Shown here: positions 1 through 7,991 of the stretch, one piece after another | How positions within the stretch are numbered: the stretch's first letter is position 1 | Layout of the letters: every line of letters starts with the position of its first letter | NCBI GenBank assembly: GCA_023264735.1 | Contig: JAHFVD010000063.1 | Span: 1-44,652 of the forward strand | Direction: 5' to 3' | Source: Mycobacterium sp. | GTDB taxonomy: Bacteria; Actinomycetota; Actinomycetes; Mycobacteriales; Mycobacteriaceae | DNA length: 44,652 bases | Program-made: the position numbers and the translations under genes | Notes under the pieces: generated by a model | Database searches by the model: none | What the model was told of the DNA's origin: nothing | What the model saw: only the letters and a program-made list of their open reading frames with translations

Positions 1-2073
1 GTTGCCCGCTGTCGGGTTCGGGGCGATCGGGCCAGTGGTGTTCGCCGTGACCGGGTTGCCGTTCTGGTCGACATAACCACCGGGGGCGAAACTCCGACCT
101 TTCGTCAACGCCCAAAGCGCGCTGTCGCCAACGGCTTTGCGTGCGTGAGCGGGAAGCACCCACTCGTCCGGGTGTAGCTCGGCGATATATCCGCCAGTCG
201 GGCCGTTGCGCCGGTTGAGGGTGGGGCCGCCGGTGGCGTGTCCGGGAACACCGCCGGATTCGCGGGTTCCAGCCGGAGCATGCCATTGCGAGTCCGGGAT
301 TCCGTACGTGGAGGAGGGCACGCCCCCGGAATCACGGGTTCCAGCCGGCGCGAGCGACTGCACGTCGGGAATGCTGTACGTAGACGGGCCCGTCGGCTGA
401 GGTCCCGACAGGCCGGGGATGGCTGAAGTTCCCTGATTCTGGCGCGACTGGTTAGCCGGGTCAAGCGGCCCTTTATATCCCGGGTCGATGTGGTTGTCAC
501 TCAAAATCGCGTCACGAATAGGCCCCGGAGGCATGTCCTTGACCAAATTCGTGAACGAGTTGAAAACATCGTCGGTGACTTGCCGGGAGTTCATAACCGC
601 GTCAATGCCCAGCGTGATAGACAACGCTATGGGGCCGAATCCCTTTATCTTAGTGAGGCTTCCGAGGACACCGTCCGGTCCGAGCTTGCTTAGTAGGCTA
701 TCGACACCGTCAATCGTCTTCCATGCCAGGAATGCGGTGGCGACCCCCTGCGCCCCGCCGGGGATGTCATTGATGACCGTCAGGACACTGTTGATGACCG
801 GTAGCCACAGGCTGGTGGCATCGCGCGCAGCATCGAACATGCCAGGCAGCATCTGGGCCAGGTTCTGAATGACCGGCAGCCACTTGTCGAGCTGCTCTCG
901 ACCTTCGGCGAAGAACCGTTTGAGGGTGTCCTGCCCCTGAGTCGAATTCAGGAACGTGGACAGTGCCTTGCTACCAGTTTCGAGTGTGCCCAGGAATCCT
1001 TCGCCACCACCAGCAGCCTTCGTCAACGCCGTGAACGATGTCCCCAGATTCAGCACCACATTGCCGAGATGGTCGACGCCCGTGATGCCGTCACTGATCC
1101 ACTTCGACAAACGGCCATCACCATCAGCAGCCGAGATGAAGTGGTCAAACCGATCCGCGATCTTCCCAACACCATCAGCCAACCGAGGCAACGCATCAGT
1201 ACCAGCAGCAGACAAGGTGCCGATCGCATGAATAATCGGATCGATCGCCTTCGTCAAACGCCCCTGAGCATTCGCCGTGTTCCCGAAAATACGATCCAAA
1301 ATCCCCTGAGATGAGGTCGATCCCAGCGACTTCATCGTCTGATTCAGGTTCTGCCCCAACGCCTTCGAAATCCCGTCCACACCCTTGGTCAGGCTGGGAA
1401 GGTCTGAGGCGACGAGCTGCTTGAAGCCGGTAGAGAACCCGGCGAACATGTTCTGGCCCGCAAGCTTCTTGAGGTCCTCGAATGCGCCCTTGGCGCCGAA
1501 GATGGCCTTGACCGCGTCAGCCTGGTTCGTCGACAACCCCGAGAGCGCCTTGTCCGCAGCGGCAATGGACTTCGCTGTGCCGTCGGAAGCCTTGTCGAGA
1601 GCTTTGAGTGCATCGCCCATGCCCACGGTGGCGAGCTTCGCCACCCCGAACGATGCACCAATCCCAGCCAACACACCGGGCATGACGAGGCCGGCCTGCG
1701 ACACCTGCTGAATCGCTGCCGCAACAGTCGTGAGCGCGGTGGCGACGGCGGGCAAGCTGCCGACAGCCAAAGCCCCGGCATTCCACTTCAACGCGGAGAA
1801 CGCCTTGTCCCAGTCAGCGGTGAGCTTCTTGACCTCCCGATTGGCCCGTTCGGTCGCCCTCTCATCGACCTTGATGCCGACCTCGACGTTCTTCCGGGAC
1901 TGCTGCCGAATCCACCGATCAATATCCGCGGTCGCCTGCGCGAAATTCGTTGGAACGACAGGGAGTTTGAACTCCATGTCGATCTTCTTCATATCCGCGT
2001 CGAGTCGGCGGCGGAACTCGCTCGCGTCGGGCACAATTTTCAGTCGGGCCTCACCCGCGTTTTTCTCTGCCAT
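1..2073 (-). CDS. Tape measure protein (3' end beyond window)
   Basis: The frame is open from ATG at 2073 to the window edge, giving 691 codons without a stop, so the C-terminus is missing. Tape measure proteins set tail length and are threaded through the tail tube. The start (MAEKNAGEARLKIVPD) is followed by a charged helical stretch around residues 20-90, a long Ala/Gly/Val hydrophobic stretch around 95-145, and many helical repeats rich in Ala, Leu, Ser and Asp. Near the visible end is a Ser/Pro/Gly linker in which the element SxPAGTRxSGGVP occurs twice, then a segment GGYIAELHPDEWVLP that is common in actinophage tape measures. Its place downstream of the frameshifted chaperone pair supports the call. 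The plus-strand endonuclease gene lies just upstream. Confidence 0.93.
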   Translation of the reverse strand, partial: MAEKNAGEARLKIVPDASEFRRRLDADMKKIDMEFKLPVVPTNFAQATADIDRWIRQQSRKNVEVGIKVDERATERANREVKKLTADWDKAFSALKWNAGALAVGSLPAVATALTTVAAAIQQVSQAGLVMPGVLAGIGASFGVAKLATVGMGDALKALDKASDGTAKSIAAADKALSGLSTNQADAVKAIFGAKGAFEDLKKLAGQNMFAGFSTGFKQLVASDLPSLTKGVDGISKALGQNLNQTMKSLGSTSSQGILDRIFGNTANAQGRLTKAIDPIIHAIGTLSAAGTDALPRLADGVGKIADRFDHFISAADGDGRLSKWISDGITGVDHLGNVVLNLGTSFTALTKAAGGGEGFLGTLETGSKALSTFLNSTQGQDTLKRFFAEGREQLDKWLPVIQNLAQMLPGMFDAARDATSLWLPVINSVLTVINDIPGGAQGVATAFLAWKTIDGVDSLLSKLGPDGVLGSLTKIKGFGPIALSITLGIDAVMNSRQVTDDVFNSFTNLVKDMPPGPIRDAILSDNHIDPGYKGPLDPANQSRQNQGTSAIPGLSGPQPTGPSTYSIPDVQSLAPAGTRDSGGVPSSTYGIPDSQWHAPAGTRESGGVPGHATGGPTLNRRNGPTGGYIAELHPDEWVLPAHARKAVGDSALWALTKGRSFAPGGYVDQNGNPVTANTTGPIAPNPTAGN

Positions 2074-2114
2074 GAGTTTGCCAGTCACCTCCACTCCGCG
2101 TATTACGAGGCTGG

Positions 2115-2120
2115 TAGAGT
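2115..2120 (+). promoter_or_regulatory. Leaderless -10 box for the endonuclease VII gene
   Basis: TAGAGT fits the actinobacterial TANNNT -10 consensus and ends six bases before the ATG at 2127, so transcription would start at or next to the start codon. No good -35 hexamer is visible at 17 bp and there is no Shine-Dalgarno sequence, which also fits a leaderless message. The call rests on spacing and consensus only. Confidence 0.5.
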
Positions 2121-2126
2121 CCTCTT

Positions 2127-2879
2127 ATGGATCAGGAATTTGTCTGTGTGGTCTGCGACAAATCGTTTTTCCGTAAGGCCGCTAAGGGTCATTACGTTCA
2201 GGTTCGCAAGCTTTGCGACAACTGCCTTGAGATTCACAAATGGTGCTCGTGGGGAAGGCACGCGCCGTTGCGCTCACAGTTCTCGATCAGTACCTCGCCG
2301 CAAGGTGACGGTTGTTACTGGACCTGCAACACGTGTCTTCCGTATACGCGCGGGCGACGCCCCTACAAGTGCACCCACTGCGCTGTCGAATTCATCCCCG
2401 CGATCGGCTCGATGCATCTGAACGGCCGGAGTAGTCCGCTATGCGAAGACTGCTACGCGGAGGTCAAGTACTGCGCAATATGCAAGCGACACAGGCCACG
2501 TGGAGATTTCGGTACCTCTAAGGACAAGGCTTGCGGCCTTTCTGGTCAATGCAAGGAGTGCACTCGTGCCAAGTGGCACGCGCTGCCAGCCAATCGCCGA
2601 GCCGTCCCGAAGCTGGCCAAGTTCGGTCTCACTTACCCCGAATACATGGCGTTGCGTGAATCTCAGAACGATCTATGTGCCATCTGCGGAAAACCGGAAA
2701 CGACCGTTGTGCGCGGAAAACTGAAGCAGCTTGCGATTGATCACTGCCACAGCTCGGGTCGAGTCCGTGCGCTTCTCTGTTCGGCATGCAATCATGCGCT
2801 GGGCCATATGCAAGATGACCCTGAACGCCTTCGGTCGGCAGCGGATTATCTGGAGAAGCACGCCGCCGTCCTCGGCTAG
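2127..2879 (+). CDS. Recombination endonuclease VII family protein with zinc-knuckle array
   Basis: A 250-residue protein. Residues about 166-246 form an endonuclease VII/HNH domain: CAIC at 184-187, DHCH at 205-208, GRVRALLC at 211-218 and CNHALG at 221-226, the usual zinc and metal-binding pattern of this family, which cleaves branched or mismatched DNA. The first 150 residues are unusual, with Cys pairs at 7/10, 30/33, 67/70, 82/85, 106/109, 116/119 and 142/145 suggesting several tandem zinc ribbons. It is the only plus-strand gene in the late block, lies between tape measure and chaperone genes, looks less GC-rich than its neighbours, and has its own promoter. Its stop overlaps the convergent chaperone stop by four bases. 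It is probably an acquired cassette. Whether it acts in recombination, packaging or homing is not known. Confidence 0.88.
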   Translation: MDQEFVCVVCDKSFFRKAAKGHYVQVRKLCDNCLEIHKWCSWGRHAPLRSQFSISTSPQGDGCYWTCNTCLPYTRGRRPYKCTHCAVEFIPAIGSMHLNGRSSPLCEDCYAEVKYCAICKRHRPRGDFGTSKDKACGLSGQCKECTRAKWHALPANRRAVPKLAKFGLTYPEYMALRESQNDLCAICGKPETTVVRGKLKQLAIDHCHSSGRVRALLCSACNHALGHMQDDPERLRSAADYLEKHAAVLG

Positions 2880-3852
2880 GGCTCCTGTCCCAAGAGTTCG
2901 GCGAGCCGCGTACGGCCTAGTTGCTTCTTGCGGTTCTCGATGATTTCCAGCGGCCCCTCGGGGCGCTGATGAGGTCCGATGTCCGCCTTCGTCATTGCCT
3001 TGATCAGCAGCCGAATGTCATCGCCCACGAGATAGAGGGCTTCGACGAAGGGGTCGTGCTCCTCCATCGGCGGCCGACCCTGCTGCTGGACCTGCTGTTT
3101 CTCCTGCTGAATTTCGATCTCGGCGAGGAACCGCTCATCACGCAGCTGCGCCGCACGCAACCGTGTCCCGGGACGGTTCGCCAGCGTCACGCAATGGCGG
3201 TGGAACTGCCCCCACGGCTTCACACCGCGGACGTAATCCAAGGCGTCCCAACCGCGGTCGAAAAAATCACCCTCGATCTGATCCCAGTAGCTATCGATCA
3301 GGTCGAGGATTCGAGTGCTTTTCCCGCTTGCTCAGGATCTATCCGGCCACACTCGGGGCACTTCCCGTCGTACGGGGCGGCGGGGAGGAATTGGGACTGG
3401 ATGTCGGGGATGAACTTGTCCCACAACAGCGGCTTGTCCTCGAAGTACTCGATGACCTTGTCGTAGACGGGCCCGAAGAACGCCCGCTCGTAGTCGTCCT
3501 GGGCTTCGGCGTGCTGCGTGTTGTAGCCGTCGACCTTCTCTTCTGCGTCCGCGCGGGCCGCGGCCCATGCGTCGTGCGCGGCCTGCTGCTCGCCTGTGGG
3601 GTCGGCGGGGAGTTCCGGTTCCTTCGCGGCCGCCGCACTCATCCCCTGCGCCAGGAGTTGCTTGAGGACGAACATCTTCAGTTCGGCCTCGTTCATCGCC
3701 TTCCGGCGTGCACGGGTCAACGGCTGGATCACAAGGGTTTCCGTAATCGGGTACGGATCCGGGGTGTCGGTCTCCGCCGCGAGTTCCAGCAACCTGGCTG
3801 ACATGGAGGAGTGAGTGACCGAACCGTTCTTCTTCTGCTGTGCGGTGGCCAT
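2876..3852 (-). CDS. Tail assembly chaperone GT, made by -1 frameshift
   Basis: Reading from ATG 3852 and slipping -1 at GGGAAAA (3325 to 3319) joins the upstream chaperone to a second frame that is open to the TAG at 2876, giving about 325 residues. After the slip the frame reads STRILDLIDSYWDQIEG and continues into the 2876-3241 region, which has no good start codon of its own. In lambda-like siphoviruses the short (G) and fused (GT) products bind the tape measure and recruit tail tube protein. Order between major tail protein and tape measure is exactly as expected. The T part is rich in Gln and Glu. Its stop overlaps the plus-strand endonuclease stop (CTAG, 2876-2879). Confidence 0.87.
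3298..3852 (-). CDS. Tail assembly chaperone G (unshifted product)
   Basis: The 184-residue zero-frame product ends at a TGA (3298-3300) seven codons after the slippery heptamer. ATG at 3852 is preferred because GGAAAG lies seven bases upstream; an in-frame ATG at 3876 lacks such a site. The N-terminus (MATAQQKKNG) is followed by a region common to tail chaperones, with VIQPLTRARRKAMNEAELKM near residue 40, an Ala/Glu-rich middle and FFGPVYDKVIEYFEDKPLLW near residue 130. A CPECG motif near the C-terminus is intact in both products. The gene is immediately downstream of the major tail protein. Confidence 0.88.
   Translation of the reverse strand: MATAQQKKNGSVTHSSMSARLLELAAETDTPDPYPITETLVIQPLTRARRKAMNEAELKMFVLKQLLAQGMSAAAAKEPELPADPTGEQQAAHDAWAAARADAEEKVDGYNTQHAEAQDDYERAFFGPVYDKVIEYFEDKPLLWDKFIPDIQSQFLPAAPYDGKCPECGRIDPEQAGKALESST
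3319..3325 (-). other. -1 ribosomal frameshift slippery heptamer
   Basis: On the minus strand the heptamer is GGGAAAA, in the phase G_GGA_AAA relative to the chaperone G frame, a canonical X_XXY_YYZ site. The zero frame stops seven codons later. The -1 frame is open for 148 more codons. The phase was checked from the ATG at 3852. Confidence 0.88.
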
Positions 3853-3924
3853 ATCGGCTCTTTCCGTGCATGCCACGAACCCCGGCCGCCGCGATTGGAA
3901 CGACCGGGGTTGCGCGACGAATGG

Positions 3925-4857
3925 TTAGGTGACGGTGACCGCGCAGGACGCGGTGAAGCCGTTCCAGGTGGCGGTGATATTGGCGGTGCCGGCCGCCACG
4001 GCGGTGATCAGACCGGTGGTGGAGACGGTGGCCTTCGCCGTGGTGTCCGACACGTAGGTGGCGGTCGCGGTGCGGTCGACGCCGTTGGAGTCCTTCACAA
4101 GCAGCTGCTTGGTGTGGTTGATCCCCGCGGCCGCCGTCAGCGCCTGCGTGGTCGGTGTGACGGTGATGCCGGTCGCCGGAGCGTAGATCGAACCGTCAGC
4201 AGTGGCAGCGGCCAGATCCAACCAGCCCATGCCGGCGACACCGAAGATCACCGGCACGCCCGGCAGAGCCGGATGTTCCTGCGCCGTCAGTGTGACCGGG
4301 TGCTTGATGACGTCGGAGTCCTGGAGGTCGATGTCGCCGCGCTTGCCGACGGTGGCCTTGTTGAAGATCCAGTACTTGCTGCACTCCTTGCCGTTGAACA
4401 CGGTGGTGGAGATCAGCAGGGCCTGCCAGCCGAGGATGGAGGGCAGTTCGGGCAGCTGAATGGTGAAGCCACCCTTCGGCGACACCGCAGAGATCGCGGA
4501 ATCGTCGAAGCCCCATGAGTTCTTCAGGTTGATCAGCTTGAACTCCTGCGGCTCGTAGCTGATCGACTTCTCCGCCTCCGAAGCGATCAACGCCGTCGGC
4601 GAACCCTTGCCGTGCGACTTGATCTCGTTGATCGTCGGGCTGTTCGTCAGCTTCAGGCCCGCAGCTTTGGTCCAGTTTCCGACCGTGACGAACCCCGACG
4701 CGGTGTTGGTCTTGGCGCGGTCGATACCGCCGTTGGTGGTGTCCTCCAGCGAGGTGAGGAGAGGACGGCCGAATGCGGGCCGCAACAGCACCGCGCAGTC
4801 CGCCGACGCCAGCTCCAGATCGGACTGTCCAGCCTGGAGATCGGAAATGTTCGACAT
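3925..4857 (-). CDS. Major tail tube protein with C-terminal Ig-like domain
   Basis: A 310-residue protein. Residues 1-225 are a tail-tube type sequence (MSNISDLQAGQSDLELASADCAV start, with an EIKSHGKGSPTALIASEAEKSISY segment and a GWQALLISTTVFNGKE core). Residues about 230-310 form a bacterial Ig-like (Big_2) domain: VTPTTQALTAAAGINHTKQLLV, then SDTTAKATVSTTGLITAVAAGTANITATW, ending CAVTVT. Such domains are displayed on the tail surface and may aid weak attachment to cells. The gene lies between the tail terminator and chaperone genes. AAAGGG lies a few bases upstream of the ATG. Confidence 0.9.
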   Translation of the reverse strand: MSNISDLQAGQSDLELASADCAVLLRPAFGRPLLTSLEDTTNGGIDRAKTNTASGFVTVGNWTKAAGLKLTNSPTINEIKSHGKGSPTALIASEAEKSISYEPQEFKLINLKNSWGFDDSAISAVSPKGGFTIQLPELPSILGWQALLISTTVFNGKECSKYWIFNKATVGKRGDIDLQDSDVIKHPVTLTAQEHPALPGVPVIFGVAGMGWLDLAAATADGSIYAPATGITVTPTTQALTAAAGINHTKQLLVKDSNGVDRTATATYVSDTTAKATVSTTGLITAVAAGTANITATWNGFTASCAVTVT

Positions 4858-4872
4858 ATCAATGCCCTTTCG

Positions 4873-5349
4873 TCACAGGCCTAGTGCCTGGCCGTATTTA
4901 TCGAGACCTCCGGGACCCCATGTTTGGAGCGTGAAGGTGGCGGGGACGAGCCGTTCGTCCCGCATCTCTCCTGGGGTCAGGTTCGGACCCAGAAGTTCCC
5001 CAGCGCACCCCAAAACGTGTGTGGTGCCTGGAACTAGAGCTGACTGCTTCACGAACTGCGACAGCACTTGGCGGACGAACTCGATCAATCGCCATGACTC
5101 GTCGCGCGATTTCGTCATGGCGACGAACTGCACGTTTGGTTCGTCGCGGTTCTGTTCGAAGTTGATGCGGCCACCGGTCCGGTAGATCCGCAGATACCCG
5201 TCGCCGGACTTGAGGGTGGATTCGATCACCGATTCCGCCGGCAGCCACTTCACGGGGGTGACACCGGAAAGTAGCGGCGTGAATAGTGTTTCCATCAACA
5301 CTTCGGCGTCGGGGAAACCGCCGTGATACCAATCCGGGTAGGTGATCAC
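4873..5349 (-). CDS. Tail terminator protein
   Basis: A 158-residue product starting with GTG at 5349, which overlaps the stop of the upstream connector gene (GTGA). A longer open frame extends upstream but would run deep into that gene. It begins MITYPDWYHGGFPDAEVLMETLF and contains LPAESVIESTLKSGDGYLRIYRTGG and a C-terminal ATFTLQTWGPGGLDKYGQ, a pattern seen in mycobacteriophage tail terminators, which cap the tail tube and join it to the head. Position directly upstream of the major tail protein supports this. Confidence 0.75.
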   Translation of the reverse strand: MITYPDWYHGGFPDAEVLMETLFTPLLSGVTPVKWLPAESVIESTLKSGDGYLRIYRTGGRINFEQNRDEPNVQFVAMTKSRDESWRLIEFVRQVLSQFVKQSALVPGTTHVLGCAGELLGPNLTPGEMRDERLVPATFTLQTWGPGGLDKYGQALGL

Positions 5350-5711
5350 CAGGCGTGCAGCTCTGCTAGAACGAAATTCAGATCCCGGGCCCCGGCTTGG
5401 ACGATGTCCTTGCCGTCCAGGTCGTGTTTCGAATTCGTGTGCGTGCCGCGGCCGAACTCGTGCGGCAACCCGTAATCCAGTCCGCGGCCGATCGACAACA
5501 CACCAACCCATCGAGGCTGCCCCTTGAACACGGGAGCAATCTCGGTGTGCGCGTGCGCCGACGCGGCGAGCGCACCACTGCGTTTCGCCACCTTGGCCTG
5601 ATAGAGCAGCATCGCCATGTTGGCGCGCTCCCCCACCGCATGCCGCATACCGGTGCCCAGCAACGCCTCCCCGATTCCCGGGTTGGGATCGGGGTAGATC
5701 GTGACGTCCAA
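5346..5711 (-). CDS. Head-tail connector protein (HK97 gp10-like)
   Basis: A 121-residue protein starting at TTG 5711. The sequence runs MDVTIYPDPNPGIGEALL, then MRHAVGERANMAMLLYQAKVAKRSGALAAS (a long helix) and LDYGLPHEFGRGTHTNSKHDL, typical of the small neck or tail-completion proteins that follow the stopper gene in actinophages. Assignment to the gp10-like family is by position and general pattern and is not certain. It ends in a four-base overlap with the tail terminator start. Confidence 0.6.
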   Translation of the reverse strand: MDVTIYPDPNPGIGEALLGTGMRHAVGERANMAMLLYQAKVAKRSGALAASAHAHTEIAPVFKGQPRWVGVLSIGRGLDYGLPHEFGRGTHTNSKHDLDGKDIVQAGARDLNFVLAELHAW

Positions 5712-5715
5712 CGCT

Positions 5716-6036
5716 TCAGCCGCCTTTGCGGATCTGGTAGCGCGGCCACCACCCGGCAGTCCCGGTCAGGGAGTGGGACCGGTTCATCTGCGGGGTTCCG
5801 ACGACACCGAAAGTTCCCTCGGGTAGGTCGATTTCGTCGCCGTTTCCGAGATCGGATCCAGGCCGAACACGAAGCACCCCGTCCTGCACGTACCGCTTCC
5901 CTGCCGGAGTCTCCACCACCCGCGGCGGATCCAGGAACACCGCAACATCAATCGCAGCGATGTCGACCCGGTCGTTGTTCGCCTCGTCCACCATCCGCTT
6001 CAGGATCACCGTGATGTAGGTGGACGGAGCTACCAT
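5716..6036 (-). CDS. Head-tail stopper protein
   Basis: A 106-residue, mostly beta protein. The stretch FLDPPRVVETPAGKRYVQDGV and the ending SHSLTGTAGWWPRYQIRKGG resemble head-closure (stopper) proteins that plug the neck after packaging. The ATG at 6036 lies within the end of the upstream adaptor gene (seven-base overlap). Position between adaptor and connector genes is as expected. Confidence 0.6.
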   Translation of the reverse strand: MVAPSTYITVILKRMVDEANNDRVDIAAIDVAVFLDPPRVVETPAGKRYVQDGVLRVRPGSDLGNGDEIDLPEGTFGVVGTPQMNRSHSLTGTAGWWPRYQIRKGG

Positions 6037-6467
6037 TGCGGGGCCGCGAACATGGTGCCGATCTGAGAGCGCTTCTTGTGGATCTTCACGCTGTCCAGTT
6101 CGGCGTCGGTGAAGGCGATCCGGCCGCGGGTGTCATCCCGGTAGAAACCGTAAGTGCGGGTCGTGGAGTCCTGCTCCATGCTCTGCGCCACAGATGCGGC
6201 ACCATCCGGATTGCGGAACAGCGCCAACACTTTGTCAGCGACAAGGGCTTTCACGCGGTCCACGCGGCCGGGGTCACCGATGCGCATGGAGTCTGCATTG
6301 ACTTCATCGAGCGATTTCCGCAGGGACGGGACGAGACCCATGAGGGCGTTTTCGACGTCGAAGATCCGCCACTTGGCCCAGGCGACCCGGCCCGAGGGGA
6401 ACTCTCCCTCGAACCGGGCCACCACGTCGTCACTGGTGACGAACTTGCCTTCAGGCGGTCCGGTCAT
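6030..6467 (-). CDS. Head-tail adaptor (Gp19/Gp15/Gp42-like)
   Basis: A 145-residue protein. ATG at 6467 is chosen because it makes an ATGA overlap with the upstream gene; the frame is open further but would overlap heavily. MTGPPEGKFVTSDDVVARFEGEFPS is followed by an all-helical region (VENALMGLVPSLRKSLDEVNADSMRI; RVDRVKALVADKVLALFRNPDGAAS) and ends SVKIHKKRSQIGTMF, a pattern known from actinophage adaptor proteins that sit under the portal. The next gene downstream is the stopper. Confidence 0.7.
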   Translation of the reverse strand: MTGPPEGKFVTSDDVVARFEGEFPSGRVAWAKWRIFDVENALMGLVPSLRKSLDEVNADSMRIGDPGRVDRVKALVADKVLALFRNPDGAASVAQSMEQDSTTRTYGFYRDDTRGRIAFTDAELDSVKIHKKRSQIGTMFAAPQW

Positions 6468-6934
6468 TCGACCGCGATGTCCCGATCCGCGAGCCGGGCG
6501 ATGATCTCGTCGCGGCCGTCGAGATCGGTGACGTCCACGCCCTGCTCTTCGGCGTAGGCGCGCCACTTCTCCTCACCGGATCCTCGACCCGCCTTGGGCG
6601 GCGGCCCGGAAGCGCCGGCATCGGCGTCCGAGTCGTCGTCCTCGACGGTCAACCCGGCGACGTCAGCGGTCAGGTCGTCGACCTTGGCGATCACCTCCTG
6701 CAAGAGTTCGATCACCAAGGCCAGGCCGGCCGAATCCGCCCCACCGACCGCCGGTTGCGCAGGTGCGGCGGGGCTTTCGACCGCGCTGGCGCCACCAGGC
6801 AGCACGCCGCCTTCCCACAGCTTGGGGTTGGTGATCTGTGCAGCCGCCCACTCCGGAATCGGATCCCCCGGGCCGAACGACTGCACGACTCCCTGCGGGT
6901 CCTTGACGGCGACCGACGTCGCGAGCGTGGCCAT
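6464..6934 (-). CDS. Small head-associated protein of unknown role
   Basis: A 156-residue protein directly after the capsid gene (one-base TGATG overlap). N-terminal residues 1-45 (FGPGDPIPEWAAAQITNPKLW) match a recurring small protein next to actinophage capsid genes. The middle is Ala/Pro/Asp-rich and low in complexity. The last 35 residues (KWRAYAEEQGVDVTDLDGRDEIIARL) look like a small SAP/LEM-type helix-turn-helix fold. The function is not established; a structural or assembly role is inferred from position only. Confidence 0.6.
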   Translation of the reverse strand: MATLATSVAVKDPQGVVQSFGPGDPIPEWAAAQITNPKLWEGGVLPGGASAVESPAAPAQPAVGGADSAGLALVIELLQEVIAKVDDLTADVAGLTVEDDDSDADAGASGPPPKAGRGSGEEKWRAYAEEQGVDVTDLDGRDEIIARLADRDIAVE

Positions 6935-7977
6935 CAGTTCACGTCCGCGATCGTCAGCTCACCGGAGTTGGTGAGCACGGGCATGCCGACGGCGTCGACG
7001 AAGGTGAACTCGCGGTAGGGCGGGCCCACCTTCTCCACCAGGCCGACGACGCCAGACGCGTTGCCGAACGTCATCTCGGCCTTGTTCGACCGGACGAGCT
7101 CGAGCGCGGTTGCCGACAGGCCGAACACCATCCGACCCAACGAGCTCAGGTCGGCCGGCAGCAGAGCGACCTTGTCGGACGGGAACACCCGGGTGTTGAC
7201 ACCTTCGACCTCCAACATGGAGTCGTAGATGACGGGAACCGGAAGCTCCTCCGACGTGAGCAGCGCGTTCAGCTCGTCGACGGTGACGCTGGTACGCCCG
7301 GCCGTCGAGCCGTACACCGCGTTGATGATCTCCTGGTTGCGCCGCAGAATGCTGCGCTGTGCACGAGACATCAGCATCTGCGAGGCCCGGCCGTTGCCGT
7401 TGGCGATCCGGACTTCCTGCCACGCATCGAGATCCGTGAGAGGAACGGCCGTCGCCTTATTTGCGTCCGTCCAGGTCGCACCCGCGGGTGCGGTGATCTG
7501 GTTGGCCGGCACACCGTAGTCAGCCTCACCTTGGAAGCCGTTCTCGTTGATGCTGAGCTTGCCGTCGGTGAGCACGTCGCCCCACGCCAGCTCGATGCGG
7601 TTGTTCATGGTGCCCATCAGGCGCACCGCATCGTTGTAGGCCGCACGCACCTGCGCAGCCTTGTTCGTGCCGCCCAGCAGGGCGATCTGCTCCGCGATGC
7701 GCTCGTACTCGCCCTTGTTCAGCGAGTCCGAGAACGGGATCAGCTCGACGTACTTCCCCGAACCGGCGTCACGCGCCGAGACATGGATGATGCCGTCGAA
7801 CGACCGGTAGGCCGCGGTCCGGTTCGTCTTGACGAACTCGGCCCAGTCGATCCGGTTGTTGTCGACCGTCTCGGTGGGGAACAGCGTCTGCAGCAGGTTG
7901 CTTGCCGGGATCGGCACTGTGCGGATGAACGTGGTGAGGGTGTCCGGAGAGACCGGCCCGTCGAAAACGATAGCCAT
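6934..7977 (-). CDS. Major capsid protein (phage capsid E-like family)
   Basis: A 347-residue HK97-fold type capsid protein. It begins MAIVFDGPVSPDTLTTFIR, has IPASNLLQTLFPTETVDNNRIDW (residues 24-46), an E-loop region near 50-80, LPVPVIYDSMLEVEG around 245, RVFPSDKVALLPADLSSLGRMVFG around 262-285 and VGPPYREFTFVDAVGMPVLT near the end. These features fit the family carrying the Gpe-like fold. It follows the decoration and scaffold genes. No protease gene or delta domain is visible, in keeping with a separate scaffold. Confidence 0.88.
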   Translation of the reverse strand: MAIVFDGPVSPDTLTTFIRTVPIPASNLLQTLFPTETVDNNRIDWAEFVKTNRTAAYRSFDGIIHVSARDAGSGKYVELIPFSDSLNKGEYERIAEQIALLGGTNKAAQVRAAYNDAVRLMGTMNNRIELAWGDVLTDGKLSINENGFQGEADYGVPANQITAPAGATWTDANKATAVPLTDLDAWQEVRIANGNGRASQMLMSRAQRSILRRNQEIINAVYGSTAGRTSVTVDELNALLTSEELPVPVIYDSMLEVEGVNTRVFPSDKVALLPADLSSLGRMVFGLSATALELVRSNKAEMTFGNASGVVGLVEKVGPPYREFTFVDAVGMPVLTNSGELTIADVN

Positions 7978-7991
7978 TTTTCAGTCCTTCC

